A DNA stretch of 64,000 bases from NCBI RefSeq assembly GCF_000381885.1, contig NZ_KB907216.1, positions 62,001-126,000 on the forward strand, written 5' to 3'. This document shows, in pieces, positions 22,331 to 30,530 of the stretch; position 1 is the stretch's first letter, and the number at the start of each line of letters is the position of its first letter. The notes under the pieces are model-generated. The model saw only the letters and a list, made by a program, of their open reading frames with translations. It had not been told where the DNA came from and did not search any database. Position numbers and translations under genes: made by a program. This DNA comes from Actinomadura atramentaria DSM 43919. GTDB taxonomy: Bacteria; Actinomycetota; Actinomycetes; Streptosporangiales; Streptosporangiaceae.

Positions 22331-24819
22331 CGTCCCCGCCGCACGGTCGAGAACGGGTCGGGCGCGGGCGGCGGCGTCGGGAGCTGGCGGCTCAGCATCG
22401 AGTTGACGTGCCGCAGCGTCGGGATGTCGCGGTTGGCGACGGCGCGGCGGCCGGTCTCGACGAGCTGCGCCGCCTCCTGCCGGTCCTTCATCTCACTGGT
22501 GAGGGCCTGCAGTTCCTCGAACGCCAGCAGCGCCAGCTCGCCGGTCTCGTCCATGACGCGCAGCGCGACCTGACGCATCTCCTCGGCCCGCTGCCGGAGC
22601 AGGTCGGCGTCGTGCGCGGTGATCGCGGCCTGCACCGCCTCCTCCGCGGACGTCAGCATCCGCACGTGGTTCGGGCCGCCGCTGTTGCGGACGACCTGGC
22701 GGACCGCCTCGGTGATCTCGCGGACCTCCTGCACGAGGCGCGGCCACTCCAGTTCGTCCTCGGCCTCGTCGATGGCGGCCTTGAGGTCGAGCAGCCGCTT
22801 CCCGCACGTCGTGGCGGCGTCGGGGTCGACGCGGGCGGCCTCTACCATCGCCTCGATGTCGGCGACGATGTTCTCCGCGTCGATGCGGGCCAGGACCTCG
22901 CGGGCGCGCTCGTCGCGGTACTCGTCGGCCTGCCGCCGGACTCGCGCGAGCCGCTGCTTCTCCTGCTCGGCGTCGCGTGCCAGCTCCTCGTGGCTGGGGA
23001 CCGTCTCGGTCTGCAGGTTGATGGCGTGCTCGAACTCCTCGTCCAGGATCGGGACGTAGGCGCGCGCGACCACCAGCCGCGATTCGTCGATGACGAGCGT
23101 CAGGTCGACCTCGCTGCCCTCGGGCACGTCCCGGCGGACCTGCTCGGGATCGACCTCCAGCCGCCCGATGCGCCGGTTGCGGTCGGCGCGGTGGTGCTCG
23201 CCCTCCAGCACCGGGATGCGGATCATGCCCTGCGCGGAGCCCCGGCTGACGCCCACGGTGGTGCGCAGCAGGATGCGGCGGCGCGCCGGCAGCGGCGTGC
23301 CGCGCCGGATCAGCCACTCGACCTCGTTGCCCGCGAGCCCGACGCCGATGGAGTGGGTCAGCGGCGGCTGGGTGTCCACGACGCCGACGGTGTACGTCAG
23401 CGAGTCGGGGGTGACGGGCCGGACGGTGCCGGTCGCGTCGGTGACCTCGATCGCGAAGCGGTTCGCGCGGCCCCGCTCCGCCCACAGCGTCGCGGTGAAC
23501 GCGCCGTCCGCCGTCAGCGGGATGCGGCCGCTGCGCCAGGCGGGCTTGGCCTCGGCGTTGACGAACTCGACCGCGCAGCCCTCGGTCGGGCCGCCCGTCA
23601 CCCGGCCGCCGACGAACGGCTCGGTGTCGGGGCCCATCGGCTTGTACTCCAGCTCGATCGCGTACGAGCCGGGCGCGACCGGCGCCGCCACCGCGTCCGG
23701 GGCCGCCTCCAGCCGCTGCCCCGCCGCGAAGATCGCCGCGCCGCGCGCGACGGCCGTGATCGGGTCCTGGCTGTGGTCGAGCGGGATGCCGAGGCCGTGG
23801 ACCGGGTCGGCGAGGCGCTCGCGCAGGTACGGCGAGAGCGTCGGTCCGCCGACCAGCAGCACCTTCTCGATGTCGCCCGGGCCGAGGCGGCTCTCGGTGA
23901 GCGCCTTGCGGCACAGGTTCACCGAGCGGACGACGAACGGCTCGATCAGCCGCTCCATGTCGGCGCGCCGCAGGTCGTACTCGAACTCGAACGTACGACC
24001 GGAGTCGTCCTGCAGCTCGACGAGGATTTCGGCGGACTCGGCGCGGGACACCCGGATCTTGGCGTCCTCGGCGGCGAGCTTGAGCTTGTTGATCTCCTTG
24101 AGCCAGCGCGGGTTCCCGCGGCTGAGATCGGTGACGCGGTGCTCCTGCGTCACGGCGGGGATCAGCAGCTTCTCCACGATCGCCCAGTCCAGGAGCTTGC
24201 CGCCGAGGAAGTTGTCGCCCCGGTGGTTGACGACGGTGAACTCGCCGTCGCGCACGTTGATCACGGCGGCGTCGAACGTGCCGCCGCCGAAGTCGTACAC
24301 CAGCCAGAACGCGTTGTCGTCGGCGGACTGGAAGCCGTACGCGAGCGCGGCGGCGGTCGGCTCCTGCAGCAGCGGCGCGTACGACAGCCCGGCCAGCTCG
24401 GCGGCGCGGCGCGTCGCGTCGCACGCGCTCAGCTCGAACGCGGCCGGGACCGTGATGACGGCGGCGCGGATGTCCTCGCCGGTGCGCTGCGCGACGTCGC
24501 GGCGCAGCGACTTCAGCACCTCCGCCGACAGCTCCTCCGGCTCCATCGTCCGGTTGCTCGCGCCGAACACCTTCGGCTGCCCGGTCGTGCCCATCCGCAG
24601 CTTGAACTCGACGCAGGTGTTCTCCGGGTCGAGTTCGTTGCGCTCCTTGGCGGCGCGTCCGACGTACAGCCGCTCGCGGCGGTCGATCATGACCGCCGAC
24701 GGCGTCGTGTCGAACCCGTCGTTGTTCTTGATGATCTCCGCGCCGACGCCCTGGATCACGGCGATGGCGCTGTTCGTCGTACCGAGGTCGATACCGAAGT
24801 CGATCGTCGTCCTGGTCAT
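22327..24819 (-). CDS. Enlarged Hsp70 (DnaK-like) protein
   Basis: 830 residues, about 200 more than housekeeping DnaK. The actin-fold ATPase is complete: GIDLGTTNS (residues 9-17), VYDFGGGTFDAAVI and LLVGGPTLSPYLRERL. It is followed by a beta-rich substrate-domain-like region containing THSIGVGL. The last 250 residues are a long charged helical region (AEQEKQRLARVRRQADEYRDER and onward, in pieces) ending in a Pro-rich tail. The ATG overlaps the stop of the GrpE-like gene, and its own stop overlaps the OmpA-like gene. It is clearly not the main dnaK-grpE-dnaJ operon; a dedicated, probably membrane-associated chaperone is likely. Confidence 0.88.
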   Translation of the reverse strand: MTRTTIDFGIDLGTTNSAIAVIQGVGAEIIKNNDGFDTTPSAVMIDRRERLYVGRAAKERNELDPENTCVEFKLRMGTTGQPKVFGASNRTMEPEELSAEVLKSLRRDVAQRTGEDIRAAVITVPAAFELSACDATRRAAELAGLSYAPLLQEPTAAALAYGFQSADDNAFWLVYDFGGGTFDAAVINVRDGEFTVVNHRGDNFLGGKLLDWAIVEKLLIPAVTQEHRVTDLSRGNPRWLKEINKLKLAAEDAKIRVSRAESAEILVELQDDSGRTFEFEYDLRRADMERLIEPFVVRSVNLCRKALTESRLGPGDIEKVLLVGGPTLSPYLRERLADPVHGLGIPLDHSQDPITAVARGAAIFAAGQRLEAAPDAVAAPVAPGSYAIELEYKPMGPDTEPFVGGRVTGGPTEGCAVEFVNAEAKPAWRSGRIPLTADGAFTATLWAERGRANRFAIEVTDATGTVRPVTPDSLTYTVGVVDTQPPLTHSIGVGLAGNEVEWLIRRGTPLPARRRILLRTTVGVSRGSAQGMIRIPVLEGEHHRADRNRRIGRLEVDPEQVRRDVPEGSEVDLTLVIDESRLVVARAYVPILDEEFEHAINLQTETVPSHEELARDAEQEKQRLARVRRQADEYRDERAREVLARIDAENIVADIEAMVEAARVDPDAATTCGKRLLDLKAAIDEAEDELEWPRLVQEVREITEAVRQVVRNSGGPNHVRMLTSAEEAVQAAITAHDADLLRQRAEEMRQVALRVMDETGELALLAFEELQALTSEMKDRQEAAQLVETGRRAVANRDIPTLRHVNSMLSRQLPTPPPAPDPFSTVRRGR

Positions 24820-25379
24820 CGGTTGTGCGTTTCCTCCGCTGCGGCTTCCTGTTCCTCGGACTCGTCCGGGGTTCCCACGATCACCTCGGCGGTCTGCAGG
24901 GTCTCCCCGTGCAGGTACACGCTCGGCCGGATCGTCTCGATGACCTGCTCGCGCGCCAGGCCCGGCGTGGGCTGGAAGGCGACGACGGTCAGCGACAGGC
25001 CCGGGTCGAACGGGTCGCCCAGGTGGTCCTTGACCTCGACCCCGGCGTCGGCGAGCGCGTCCCACGCCGTGTCGGCGTGCCGGACGACGGCGCGCGGCGC
25101 GTCGGGATCGGCGGCGACCCGGGTGCGGAGCCGCCACAGGCTCGTCGCCAGGTCGGCCGCCGAGGACGCCGGGAGCCCCTGGGCCGGTTCGGCCGCGGGC
25201 GGCGGATCGACCGCGTCGGCCCGCCCGGCGGTCGCGGCGCGCTCGGCCTCGGCCGCGCGGGCGAGGTCGGCCAGCGCGGCGAGCGCCTCGGCCGGCCACG
25301 GCGTCCGCCTGATCCGGAACTCGGGGGGCCGTGTCCACTGCCGCAGCGCGGCCCCGATCTCCCCCCGCGCGGTGCGCAT
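24816..25379 (-). CDS. GrpE-like nucleotide exchange factor
   Basis: 187 residues. Its C-terminal half has the GrpE beta-domain pattern: VIETIRPSVYLHGETLQTAEVIVG, in two pieces, preceded by WDALADAGVEVKDHLGDPFDPG. The N-terminal part is helical and Ala-rich but shorter than the long coiled coil of housekeeping GrpE. It should exchange ADP for ATP on the adjacent Hsp70. GGAGG lies nine nt before the ATG. It is the first gene of the four-gene unit and overlaps the Hsp70 gene by ATGA. Confidence 0.75.
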   Translation of the reverse strand: MRTARGEIGAALRQWTRPPEFRIRRTPWPAEALAALADLARAAEAERAATAGRADAVDPPPAAEPAQGLPASSAADLATSLWRLRTRVAADPDAPRAVVRHADTAWDALADAGVEVKDHLGDPFDPGLSLTVVAFQPTPGLAREQVIETIRPSVYLHGETLQTAEVIVGTPDESEEQEAAAEETHNR

Positions 25380-25686
25380 GCGCCCGGTCCTCCGCTCGCC
25401 GGTGATGAGAAGCCCTCACGCCGGACGCCCGCGCACACGCGCCCGGCGGTGACGCGTGCGGTCACCGCGGGTGTTCGTTCGGCTTCTCGGCGGGGGCGGC
25501 CGACGCCGAAAGACTAGGCGGCGGGTCCGGCGCAACGGGCGTAAACGACCGGACTCGGCCAGTTACCGGTTTTCTCCGAACTTTCACCGTCCCGGAGCGA
25601 TCGAAGTCCCGTGGGACGCAGTACGCCCGGCGTCGGCGTCCGACACCGTTCCGGGCGCGTTCAACCGCCGTTCGGCGGCGCGCCGG
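25380..25686. other. Intergenic region upstream of the Hsp70 module
   Basis: About 307 bp without a gene. The part at 25560-25600 is relatively AT-rich and probably carries the promoter of the Hsp70 module on the minus strand. No HspR (HAIR) or CIRCE inverted repeat was recognised, which suggests control unlike that of the housekeeping heat-shock operon. Confidence 0.4.
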
Positions 25687-26466
25687 TCACAGGTCGATGG
25701 CGTAGTCCAGCAGAACCCGGTCGGCGGGGATGACGATGTCACGGCAGACCTCCAGCACGGCGTCGTCCGACAGCAGCCGCCGGGTGATCGTGACGACCGG
25801 CGTCCCGGCCGCCATCGCGAGCGTCTCGGCCTCCTCCGGCGTCGGCATCCGCGCACCCACCGACTCCTCGACGCGCGTCGCGGGACGGCCGAGGAACCCG
25901 AGTTGCGCGAGCGTCCCGCCCGGCCACGGCTCCCGGTCGGGGTCGGCGACGGGCGTGCCGCCGACGAGCGACCACGGCAGGTAGTTCACCGAGATCTGCT
26001 GCGGCCTGCCGCGCGAGTAGAAGACGAAGCGGCGGCGCAGCAGTTCGGTCCCGGGCGGAAGCTCGAACAGCGCGGCGAGGTCCGGTGCGGCGCGGGTGCG
26101 GTCGAACTCGCGGTCGAGCCGGTACTCGTCCCAGCCGATGCGCTGATCGTGCGTGAAGGTCGTCGCGGGTTCGGGGGCGGGGGCCTCGGCCGGTCCGGCG
26201 AAGCGGCGGTACCGGTCCATCGCGACGCGGCGGACCGGCGGGGCCGCGCGCACGACCGTCCCGCCGCCGCGCCGCGTCTCGACGAGCCCCTCGCCGCGCA
26301 GCATCGCGACCGCCTGCCGCACGACGATCTCCGAGACGCCGTGCTCGGCGCTCAGCCGGGCGAGGGTCGGCAGCCGCGTGCCCGGCGGATGGACGCCGCC
26401 GCGGATGCCCTCGCGCAGGATGTCGGCAATGCGTTGGTAGGCCGGGCGATGGCGCACCGGCGTCAC
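25687..26466 (-). CDS. GntR-family regulator, HutC/UTRA subfamily
   Basis: 259 residues. The N-terminal winged helix (about 10-75) shows LREGIRGGVHPPGTRLPT, LSAEHGVSEIVVRQAVAML and the wing LVETRRGGGTVV. The C-terminal UTRA ligand domain (about 100-255) includes LLRRRFVFYSRGRPQQISVNY split across strands. These repressors respond to small metabolites. The gene is divergent from a 70-residue protein, with a promoter-operator between them, so it probably controls that gene and itself. Confidence 0.88.
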   Translation of the reverse strand: MTPVRHRPAYQRIADILREGIRGGVHPPGTRLPTLARLSAEHGVSEIVVRQAVAMLRGEGLVETRRGGGTVVRAAPPVRRVAMDRYRRFAGPAEAPAPEPATTFTHDQRIGWDEYRLDREFDRTRAAPDLAALFELPPGTELLRRRFVFYSRGRPQQISVNYLPWSLVGGTPVADPDREPWPGGTLAQLGFLGRPATRVEESVGARMPTPEEAETLAMAAGTPVVTITRRLLSDDAVLEVCRDIVIPADRVLLDYAIDL

Positions 26467-26539
26467 CTCCTTCGTCCCGGGCGGCGGGCACCGGACGCGC
26501 GGGCGCTATCCCCAGGGGGACGGTCCGCTTACGGACAGC

Positions 26540-26578
26540 TTGACACCTCTTTTAACCCAGTTAGAGATTTGTATACAG
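26540..26578 (+). promoter_or_regulatory. Promoter and GntR-type palindrome for the small divergent gene
   Basis: TTGACA (26540-26545) is followed after 16 bp by TAGAGA (26562-26567). The palindromic core GTATAC (26571-26576, within TTGTATACAG) lies at the expected start of transcription. Sites of this kind are typical for HutC-type GntR repressors, and a GntR gene starts 74 bp away on the other strand. The region is much more AT-rich than its surroundings. Confidence 0.6.
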
Positions 26579-26608
26579 AAAAGCCTCCTCGGGGAAAGGA
26601 CGACCTGG

Positions 26609-26821
26609 ATGGGCGACTTCGAGGATCAGAAGGCGGCCATCGAGCGGGACTTCCCCGGCTGGCTGGTGTGGCGCAGCGACGCGGGCCGCTGGTACGCGAC
26701 CCGGGGCGGCGACCTCACCGACGCGCAGCTCCACGCGGGCGGGGCCGCGACGGTCGCCGCCGACGACGCCGACGGCCTGCGGGCCAGGCTCGCCGGGCGG
26801 CGCGCCGGCGGGGACGGCTGA
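26609..26821 (+). CDS. Small acidic/aromatic protein divergent from GntR
   Basis: 70 residues starting MGDFEDQKAAIERDFPGW; GGGGAAAGGA (26591-26600) fixes this ATG rather than earlier in-frame codons. The sequence has the pattern ERDFPGWLVWRSDAGRWYATR, in two halves, seen in small actinobacterial proteins next to GntR or XRE regulators; the function is not established. It has no signal or membrane segment and a short Arg-rich end. A hairpin follows at 26891. A role as partner or effector of the divergent GntR regulator is only inferred. Confidence 0.65.
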   Translation: MGDFEDQKAAIERDFPGWLVWRSDAGRWYATRGGDLTDAQLHAGGAATVAADDADGLRARLAGRRAGGDG

Positions 26822-26890
26822 GCCGTGGACGCGCGGAGCGACCGGCCCGGTCCCCGCTCGGGGGCGGACCGGACCGGTGCGCCCGTACCG

Positions 26891-26924
26891 CACCGGGACG
26901 TCAGGGCCTTCTGGCGTCCCGGTG
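26891..26924 (+). terminator. Hairpin after the small GntR-linked gene
   Basis: CACCGGGACG (26891-26900) pairs perfectly with CGTCCCGGTG (26915-26924) across a 14-nt loop that can form a further CAG/CTG pairing. It lies 70 bp beyond the stop codon of the small gene. Confidence 0.5.
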
Positions 26925-27066
26925 ACGCAGGAGTGGAGTCCCGGGCGGCGGGGTGGAGGTCACCGCCCGGGCCAGCAGAACGTGACCGCACGGGCGCCGC
27001 GTCGGCGCGACCCCTGGCGGAAGGCGGGTTCGTCCGTGCGGTCGCCTCCGACCGGCCGCCGCCCCG

Positions 27067-27072
27067 TAGGCT
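27067..27072 (+). promoter_or_regulatory. -10 box for leaderless ACT-domain gene
   Basis: TAGGCT lies 7 nt before the ATG at 27080, and no ribosome-binding site is present. This spacing would start the transcript at or beside the A of the ATG. No good -35 box was found. Confidence 0.4.
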
Positions 27073-27079
27073 CGCGGCC

Positions 27080-27445
27080 ATGACGATCCAGCGCCTGCGC
27101 CGCGTCCCCGGCCGGTTCCTCGTCGAGCACCTGCCGCACGCCACGCTGCCCGAGGACGACGAGTGGATCGCGCTCGTCCGCGCGCCGGAGGGCCTGACGG
27201 TCGTCCGGGAGGCCGCGCCGTTCGCCGCGGGCGAGCGGTGGGCGGGGTTCTACGGCGACTCCCCGCACGGCCTGGACACGCCGGGGATGCTCGCCGCGCT
27301 CGTCGGGCCGCTGGCCGACGCGGGGATCTCCGTGTTCGTCGCGTCGACCTACCACGCCGACCTGGTGCTGGTGCCCGAGCACCGCGCGGAGGACGCCGCG
27401 GGCGTCCTGGCCGCGGTCGGGCATCGCGTCATCGAGTCCGCTTAG
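27080..27445 (+). CDS. ACT-domain (CASTOR-like) protein
   Basis: 121 residues. Two short beta-alpha-beta units resemble the tandem ACT fold of the CASTOR/ACT_7 type: EWIALVRAPEGLTVV in the first, and MLAALVGPLADAGISVFV with a following STYHADLVLVPEHRAEDAAGVL segment in the second. Such domains bind amino acids and usually regulate an enzyme or transporter. It is a stand-alone domain with no fused partner. Its 3' end overlaps the convergent Nudix gene by 17 bp. The likely start is leaderless. Confidence 0.75.
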   Translation: MTIQRLRRVPGRFLVEHLPHATLPEDDEWIALVRAPEGLTVVREAAPFAAGERWAGFYGDSPHGLDTPGMLAALVGPLADAGISVFVASTYHADLVLVPEHRAEDAAGVLAAVGHRVIESA

Positions 27446-28307
27446 GGAGCCGGGCCAGGAGCCAGCGCGGGCCGACGACGTGCGCGCCGGCCGCCTCGCA
27501 GCGGGCCCGCAGCTCGCGGTCGGCGGTGACGACGACGTGCCGGACGCCGGGCTCGGGCGCGGAGACCAGGTCGACGACGCAGTCGTCGCCGCTGCCCGGC
27601 GCGGCCCGCACGCTGACGCCCGGGTGCGGCTCGCCCGCGATGCCCTTCGCCGCGCCTTCCACGACGAGCACGATCTCCGGCATGACGGTCGTGTAGGGGA
27701 CGAGCCCGTCCGGCAGGCCGCGCACGCCCGACGTGAGGGCGGCGAGGTCGTCGCGCAGCCGCGCGTTGGCCCCGGCGCGGTCCTTCCACCAGCCGTCCGC
27801 GCGGGCGCCGACGACGTTCGCGGCGTCCACGACGAGTTCGACGCGCACGAGCCCGTCGCGCAGCGTGGGCCAGGTCCGGGCGAAGGGCGCGAACAGGCGG
27901 CGCTTCTCGACGTCCTCGACCGGAACCCATTCGGCGCGGCGCGTCTCGCGGGACGCGGCGCGCACCTCGGGCAGGTCGGCGACGGAGCCGATCACGGCCG
28001 TGTAGACCCAGCCGCCGTGGTCCTCGGCGGACGCGCCGTGGACGCGCACCGCCGCGACGTCGAGCGTGCATTCCTCGGCGGTCTCGCGCAGCGCGCCCTC
28101 GACCGGGTCCTCGTGGCTGTGGAGCGCTCCGCCGAAACTGCCCCACGTCCCGCCGCCGAGGCCCCACCACGCGCGCTGCTGGAGCAGGACCCGCACGACG
28201 CCGTCGTCGCCGCGGTGGAAGGCCATCAGCCCCGACGCGCCGTACCGACCCCAATGCGTGTGGCCGAGCCCGCACCGCGCCCAGCCGTCGCCGTCACCGT
28301 CCGCCAT
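27429..28307 (-). CDS. Nudix hydrolase fused to a NYN/PIN-like domain
   Basis: 292 residues. The N-terminal half is a Nudix domain: G60, E66 and R74-E75-x2-E78-E79 form the GX5EX7REUXEE box, although the final Gly is replaced. The C-terminal half (about 150-290) starts LVVDAANVVGARADGWWKD, the pattern of NYN/PIN-type nucleases with an early Asp and a later SGDDCVVDL Asp cluster. The fusion suggests a nucleotide- or RNA-processing enzyme that cleaves both a diphosphate and a phosphodiester. The targets are unknown. Confidence 0.75.
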   Translation of the reverse strand: MADGDGDGWARCGLGHTHWGRYGASGLMAFHRGDDGVVRVLLQQRAWWGLGGGTWGSFGGALHSHEDPVEGALRETAEECTLDVAAVRVHGASAEDHGGWVYTAVIGSVADLPEVRAASRETRRAEWVPVEDVEKRRLFAPFARTWPTLRDGLVRVELVVDAANVVGARADGWWKDRAGANARLRDDLAALTSGVRGLPDGLVPYTTVMPEIVLVVEGAAKGIAGEPHPGVSVRAAPGSGDDCVVDLVSAPEPGVRHVVVTADRELRARCEAAGAHVVGPRWLLARLPKRTR

Positions 28308-28384
28308 GCCACGAACCCTAGCCCGCCGGGACTCGTCAACAGCGGGCCGGAGAGATTCGGGTCACGCGCCAGACCCCTTGCTGC

Positions 28385-28403
28385 TTAGGTAAGCCTTACC
28401 TAA
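28385..28403 (+). promoter_or_regulatory. DtxR/IdeR iron box upstream of DoxX gene
   Basis: TTAGGTAAGCCTTACCTAA is a perfect 19-bp palindrome and a close match to the DtxR/IdeR/DmdR1 consensus (TTAGGTTAGGCTAACCTAA). It lies 55 bp upstream of the doxX-like gene. A regulator loaded with Fe(II) would be expected to bind here and repress under iron-replete conditions. The Nudix gene starts 78 bp away on the other strand and could also be affected. Confidence 0.88.
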
Positions 28404-28457
28404 ATATGGAGCCTCGCTCGGTTACGACCTTCTCGAACCGAAGGAGATCCCCCCACC

Positions 28458-28904
28458 ATGAACGGACGCCTCACCAGCGCCCAGCCGTACGTGCTCGTCC
28501 TCTTCCGCGTCGTCGTCGGCCTGCTGTTCGCCTGCCACGGGGCGGCCTCGCTGTTCGGAGTCCTCGGCGGCGCGCACGGCGGCGGCGCCGTCGCGGCCTG
28601 GACGTGGCCCGGCTGGTACGCGGCGGTGATCCAGCTCGTCGGCGGCGCGCTCGTCGCGCTCGGGCTCGGCACCCGGGCCGCCGCGCTCATCGGGTCCGGG
28701 TCGATGGCCTACGCCTACTTCAAGGTCCACCAGCCCGGCGCGCTGTGGCCGATCCAGAACGGCGGCGAGCCGTCCGCGATGTTCTGCTGGACGCTGTTCC
28801 TGCTGGTCTTCACCGGTCCCGGGCCGATCTCGCTGGACCGGGTTCTCGTGCGGCGCGGCGCGGTCGTCGAGGCCGTCCCGGAGAGCACGCCCGCCGCGGC
28901 CTGA
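28458..28904 (+). CDS. DoxX-family membrane protein under iron control
   Basis: 148 residues with four membrane helices (about 14-34, 58-78, 82-100 and 115-135) and the family patterns LLFRVVVGLLFACHG and WAAVIQLVGGALVALGL-like segments. DoxX proteins are membrane oxidoreductase or redox-partner subunits; in mycobacteria a DoxX protein works with SodA and a thiosulfurtransferase against oxidative stress. GAAGGAGA precedes the ATG. The iron box in its promoter makes induction under iron limitation likely. A 12-bp hairpin follows. Confidence 0.85.
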   Translation: MNGRLTSAQPYVLVLFRVVVGLLFACHGAASLFGVLGGAHGGGAVAAWTWPGWYAAVIQLVGGALVALGLGTRAAALIGSGSMAYAYFKVHQPGALWPIQNGGEPSAMFCWTLFLLVFTGPGPISLDRVLVRRGAVVEAVPESTPAAA

Positions 28905-28914
28905 GCGGCGTCCC

Positions 28915-28950
28915 GGAGGCCCCCGGCGCGCTCCGCGGCCGGGGGCCTCC
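28915..28950 (+). terminator. Hairpin after the DoxX gene
   Basis: GGAGGCCCCCGG (28915-28926) pairs perfectly with CCGGGGGCCTCC (28939-28950) across a 12-nt loop, starting 10 bp beyond the stop. Confidence 0.65.
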
Positions 28951-29094
28951 GCATGCCGGTGGATCGGGCCAGTTCCAGTCGAACAGATGACCCCGGATCG
29001 CCCTCTAACTTCCTTGAAATATCCGTCGATGCCGGTCGATGTCCATCGATAGCGTGGACTTACGCCCGGTGTCGAGCGCGAAGGAGGGAGCGCG

Positions 29095-30498
29095 ATGGCC
29101 GTCTCGCCGCTCGGACCCGGCGATCCGCCCGAGATCGGCGGTCACCGGCTGCGCGGTCGGCTCGGGGAGGGCGGGCAGGGCGTCGTCTACCTCGGCGAGG
29201 CGCCGGACGGCCGCCGCGTCGCGGTCAAGGTGCTGAAGAACGCCGACGCGGCCGCGCGCGGGCGCTTCGCCAACGAGATGGCGGCGGCGCGGCAGGTCGC
29301 GCCGTTCTGCACCGCGGCCGTCCTGGACTCGTCCGCCGACGGGCCGCTCCCCTACGTCGTGTCGGAGTTCGTGGACGGGCCGTCGCTGGAGCAGCGCGTC
29401 GTCGCGGACGGGCCGCTGCGCGGCGGCGACCTGCACCGGCTGGCGGTGAACACGGCCAGCGCGCTCGCCGCCATCCACGGCGCGGGCATCGTCCACCGCG
29501 ACCTGAAGCCCGCGAACGTCCTGCTCGGACCGGACGGACCGCGCGTCGTGGACTTCGGTGTCGCGCGCGCGATGGACGACGGCGACAGCACCCGGCTCGT
29601 CGGGACTCCTGCTTACTTCGCGCCCGAGTGGCTGTCCGGCGGGGCGCCGACCGCCGCGTCCGACGTCTTCGCCTGGGCCGGAACGATGGTCTACGCCGCG
29701 ACGGGCCAGCCGCCGTTCGGACGCGCCCCGACGCTGCCCGCCGTCCTCCACCGCGTCGCCAACGCCGAACCCGACCTCACCGGCGTCCCCGAAACACTGC
29801 GCGACCTGCTCCGGACCTGCCTGGACAAGGACCCCGCGCGACGGCCGACCGCCCGCGACCTCATGGTGCGTCTCGTCGATCCGGGCGCGCCGCCGCCGCG
29901 CCGCGACACGTCGCTGGACCGTCCGATCGCTGTTCCGGACGTCACAGACCCCTCGGTTCCCGCGCCGCGTCGGCACCGCGCGCGGTGGGCCGTGCTCGCG
30001 GCGTCCTGCGTCGCGGTGGCCGCGCTGGTGGTCGGCGCGTTCGTCCTCCTTCCCGACCACGGCGGGAAGCCGCACGTCCGGACTTCGACGGGCACACCCA
30101 TCCAGCCGTCCGACGACACCGGCTCGCCGGAGGCCCCGGCGACCGACGCGCCGAGCACGGGCGGCGTGGTCGTGCCCGCCGCGTACGCCGGGACGTGGAC
30201 CGGGAAGGTCGAGCAGGAGGCGGGTTTCCTCCAGGGCGCCTCGTCCTCCGACGTGACCCTGACCCTGCGCGAGGGCCGTTCGGACGGCGAGTCGTCGTAC
30301 GGCGCGTGGGGCTGCAAGGACCACGTGACGGTCGTGAGCGCGGACGGCGACACGCTCGTCGTGCGCGAGACGCCCGTCAACACCGCCGGGAACGGCGGGC
30401 TCTGCACCGGCGGCACCGTCACGCTGACCAAGCGCGGCGACGCGCTGGAGTACTCGTCGCACGAACTGCTCGCCGTCTCCGGGACGCTGCACCGCTGA
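29095..30498 (+). CDS. Transmembrane Ser/Thr kinase with extracellular lipocalin-like domain (copy A)
   Basis: 467 residues. The kinase domain (15-265) is complete: GEGGQGVVYLG, K45 in AVKVLK, H135-R136-D137 in HRDLKPAN, D154 in DFG and an activation segment TRLVGTPAYFAPEW. A Pro-rich stretch leads to one membrane helix (299-320). After a Ser/Thr/Pro linker, the exterior domain (about 355-467) begins AGTWTGKVEQ, has two cysteines (GCKD and GLCTGG) and ends as a beta barrel-like sheet. It probably senses an extracellular ligand. A close paralogue follows 32 bp downstream. Confidence 0.88.
   Translation: MAVSPLGPGDPPEIGGHRLRGRLGEGGQGVVYLGEAPDGRRVAVKVLKNADAAARGRFANEMAAARQVAPFCTAAVLDSSADGPLPYVVSEFVDGPSLEQRVVADGPLRGGDLHRLAVNTASALAAIHGAGIVHRDLKPANVLLGPDGPRVVDFGVARAMDDGDSTRLVGTPAYFAPEWLSGGAPTAASDVFAWAGTMVYAATGQPPFGRAPTLPAVLHRVANAEPDLTGVPETLRDLLRTCLDKDPARRPTARDLMVRLVDPGAPPPRRDTSLDRPIAVPDVTDPSVPAPRRHRARWAVLAASCVAVAALVVGAFVLLPDHGGKPHVRTSTGTPIQPSDDTGSPEAPATDAPSTGGVVVPAAYAGTWTGKVEQEAGFLQGASSSDVTLTLREGRSDGESSYGAWGCKDHVTVVSADGDTLVVRETPVNTAGNGGLCTGGTVTLTKRGDALEYSSHELLAVSGTLHR
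29734..29816 (+). repeat. 83-bp block identical to 31170-31252 in the tandem kinase genes
   Basis: Positions 29734-29816 and 31170-31252 are identical base for base, including all third codon positions, inside two homologous kinase genes that differ freely elsewhere. The flanking 100 bp are also nearly identical. This points to recent duplication or gene conversion. Confidence 0.8.
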
Positions 30499-30530
30499 CC
30501 GGTCCCGCACCGCCGATCCAAGGAGCCGTG

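Noticed and set aside
22327..25379. The housekeeping dnaK-grpE-dnaJ-hspR operon
   Set aside because: The Hsp70 is about 200 residues too long, its gene follows the exchange factor, no true dnaJ or hspR is present and two membrane proteins are coupled to it.
22408..25452. A 1014-codon plus-strand open frame opposite the Hsp70 and GrpE-like genes
   Set aside because: It is antisense to a well-conserved Hsp70 and has low-complexity composition.
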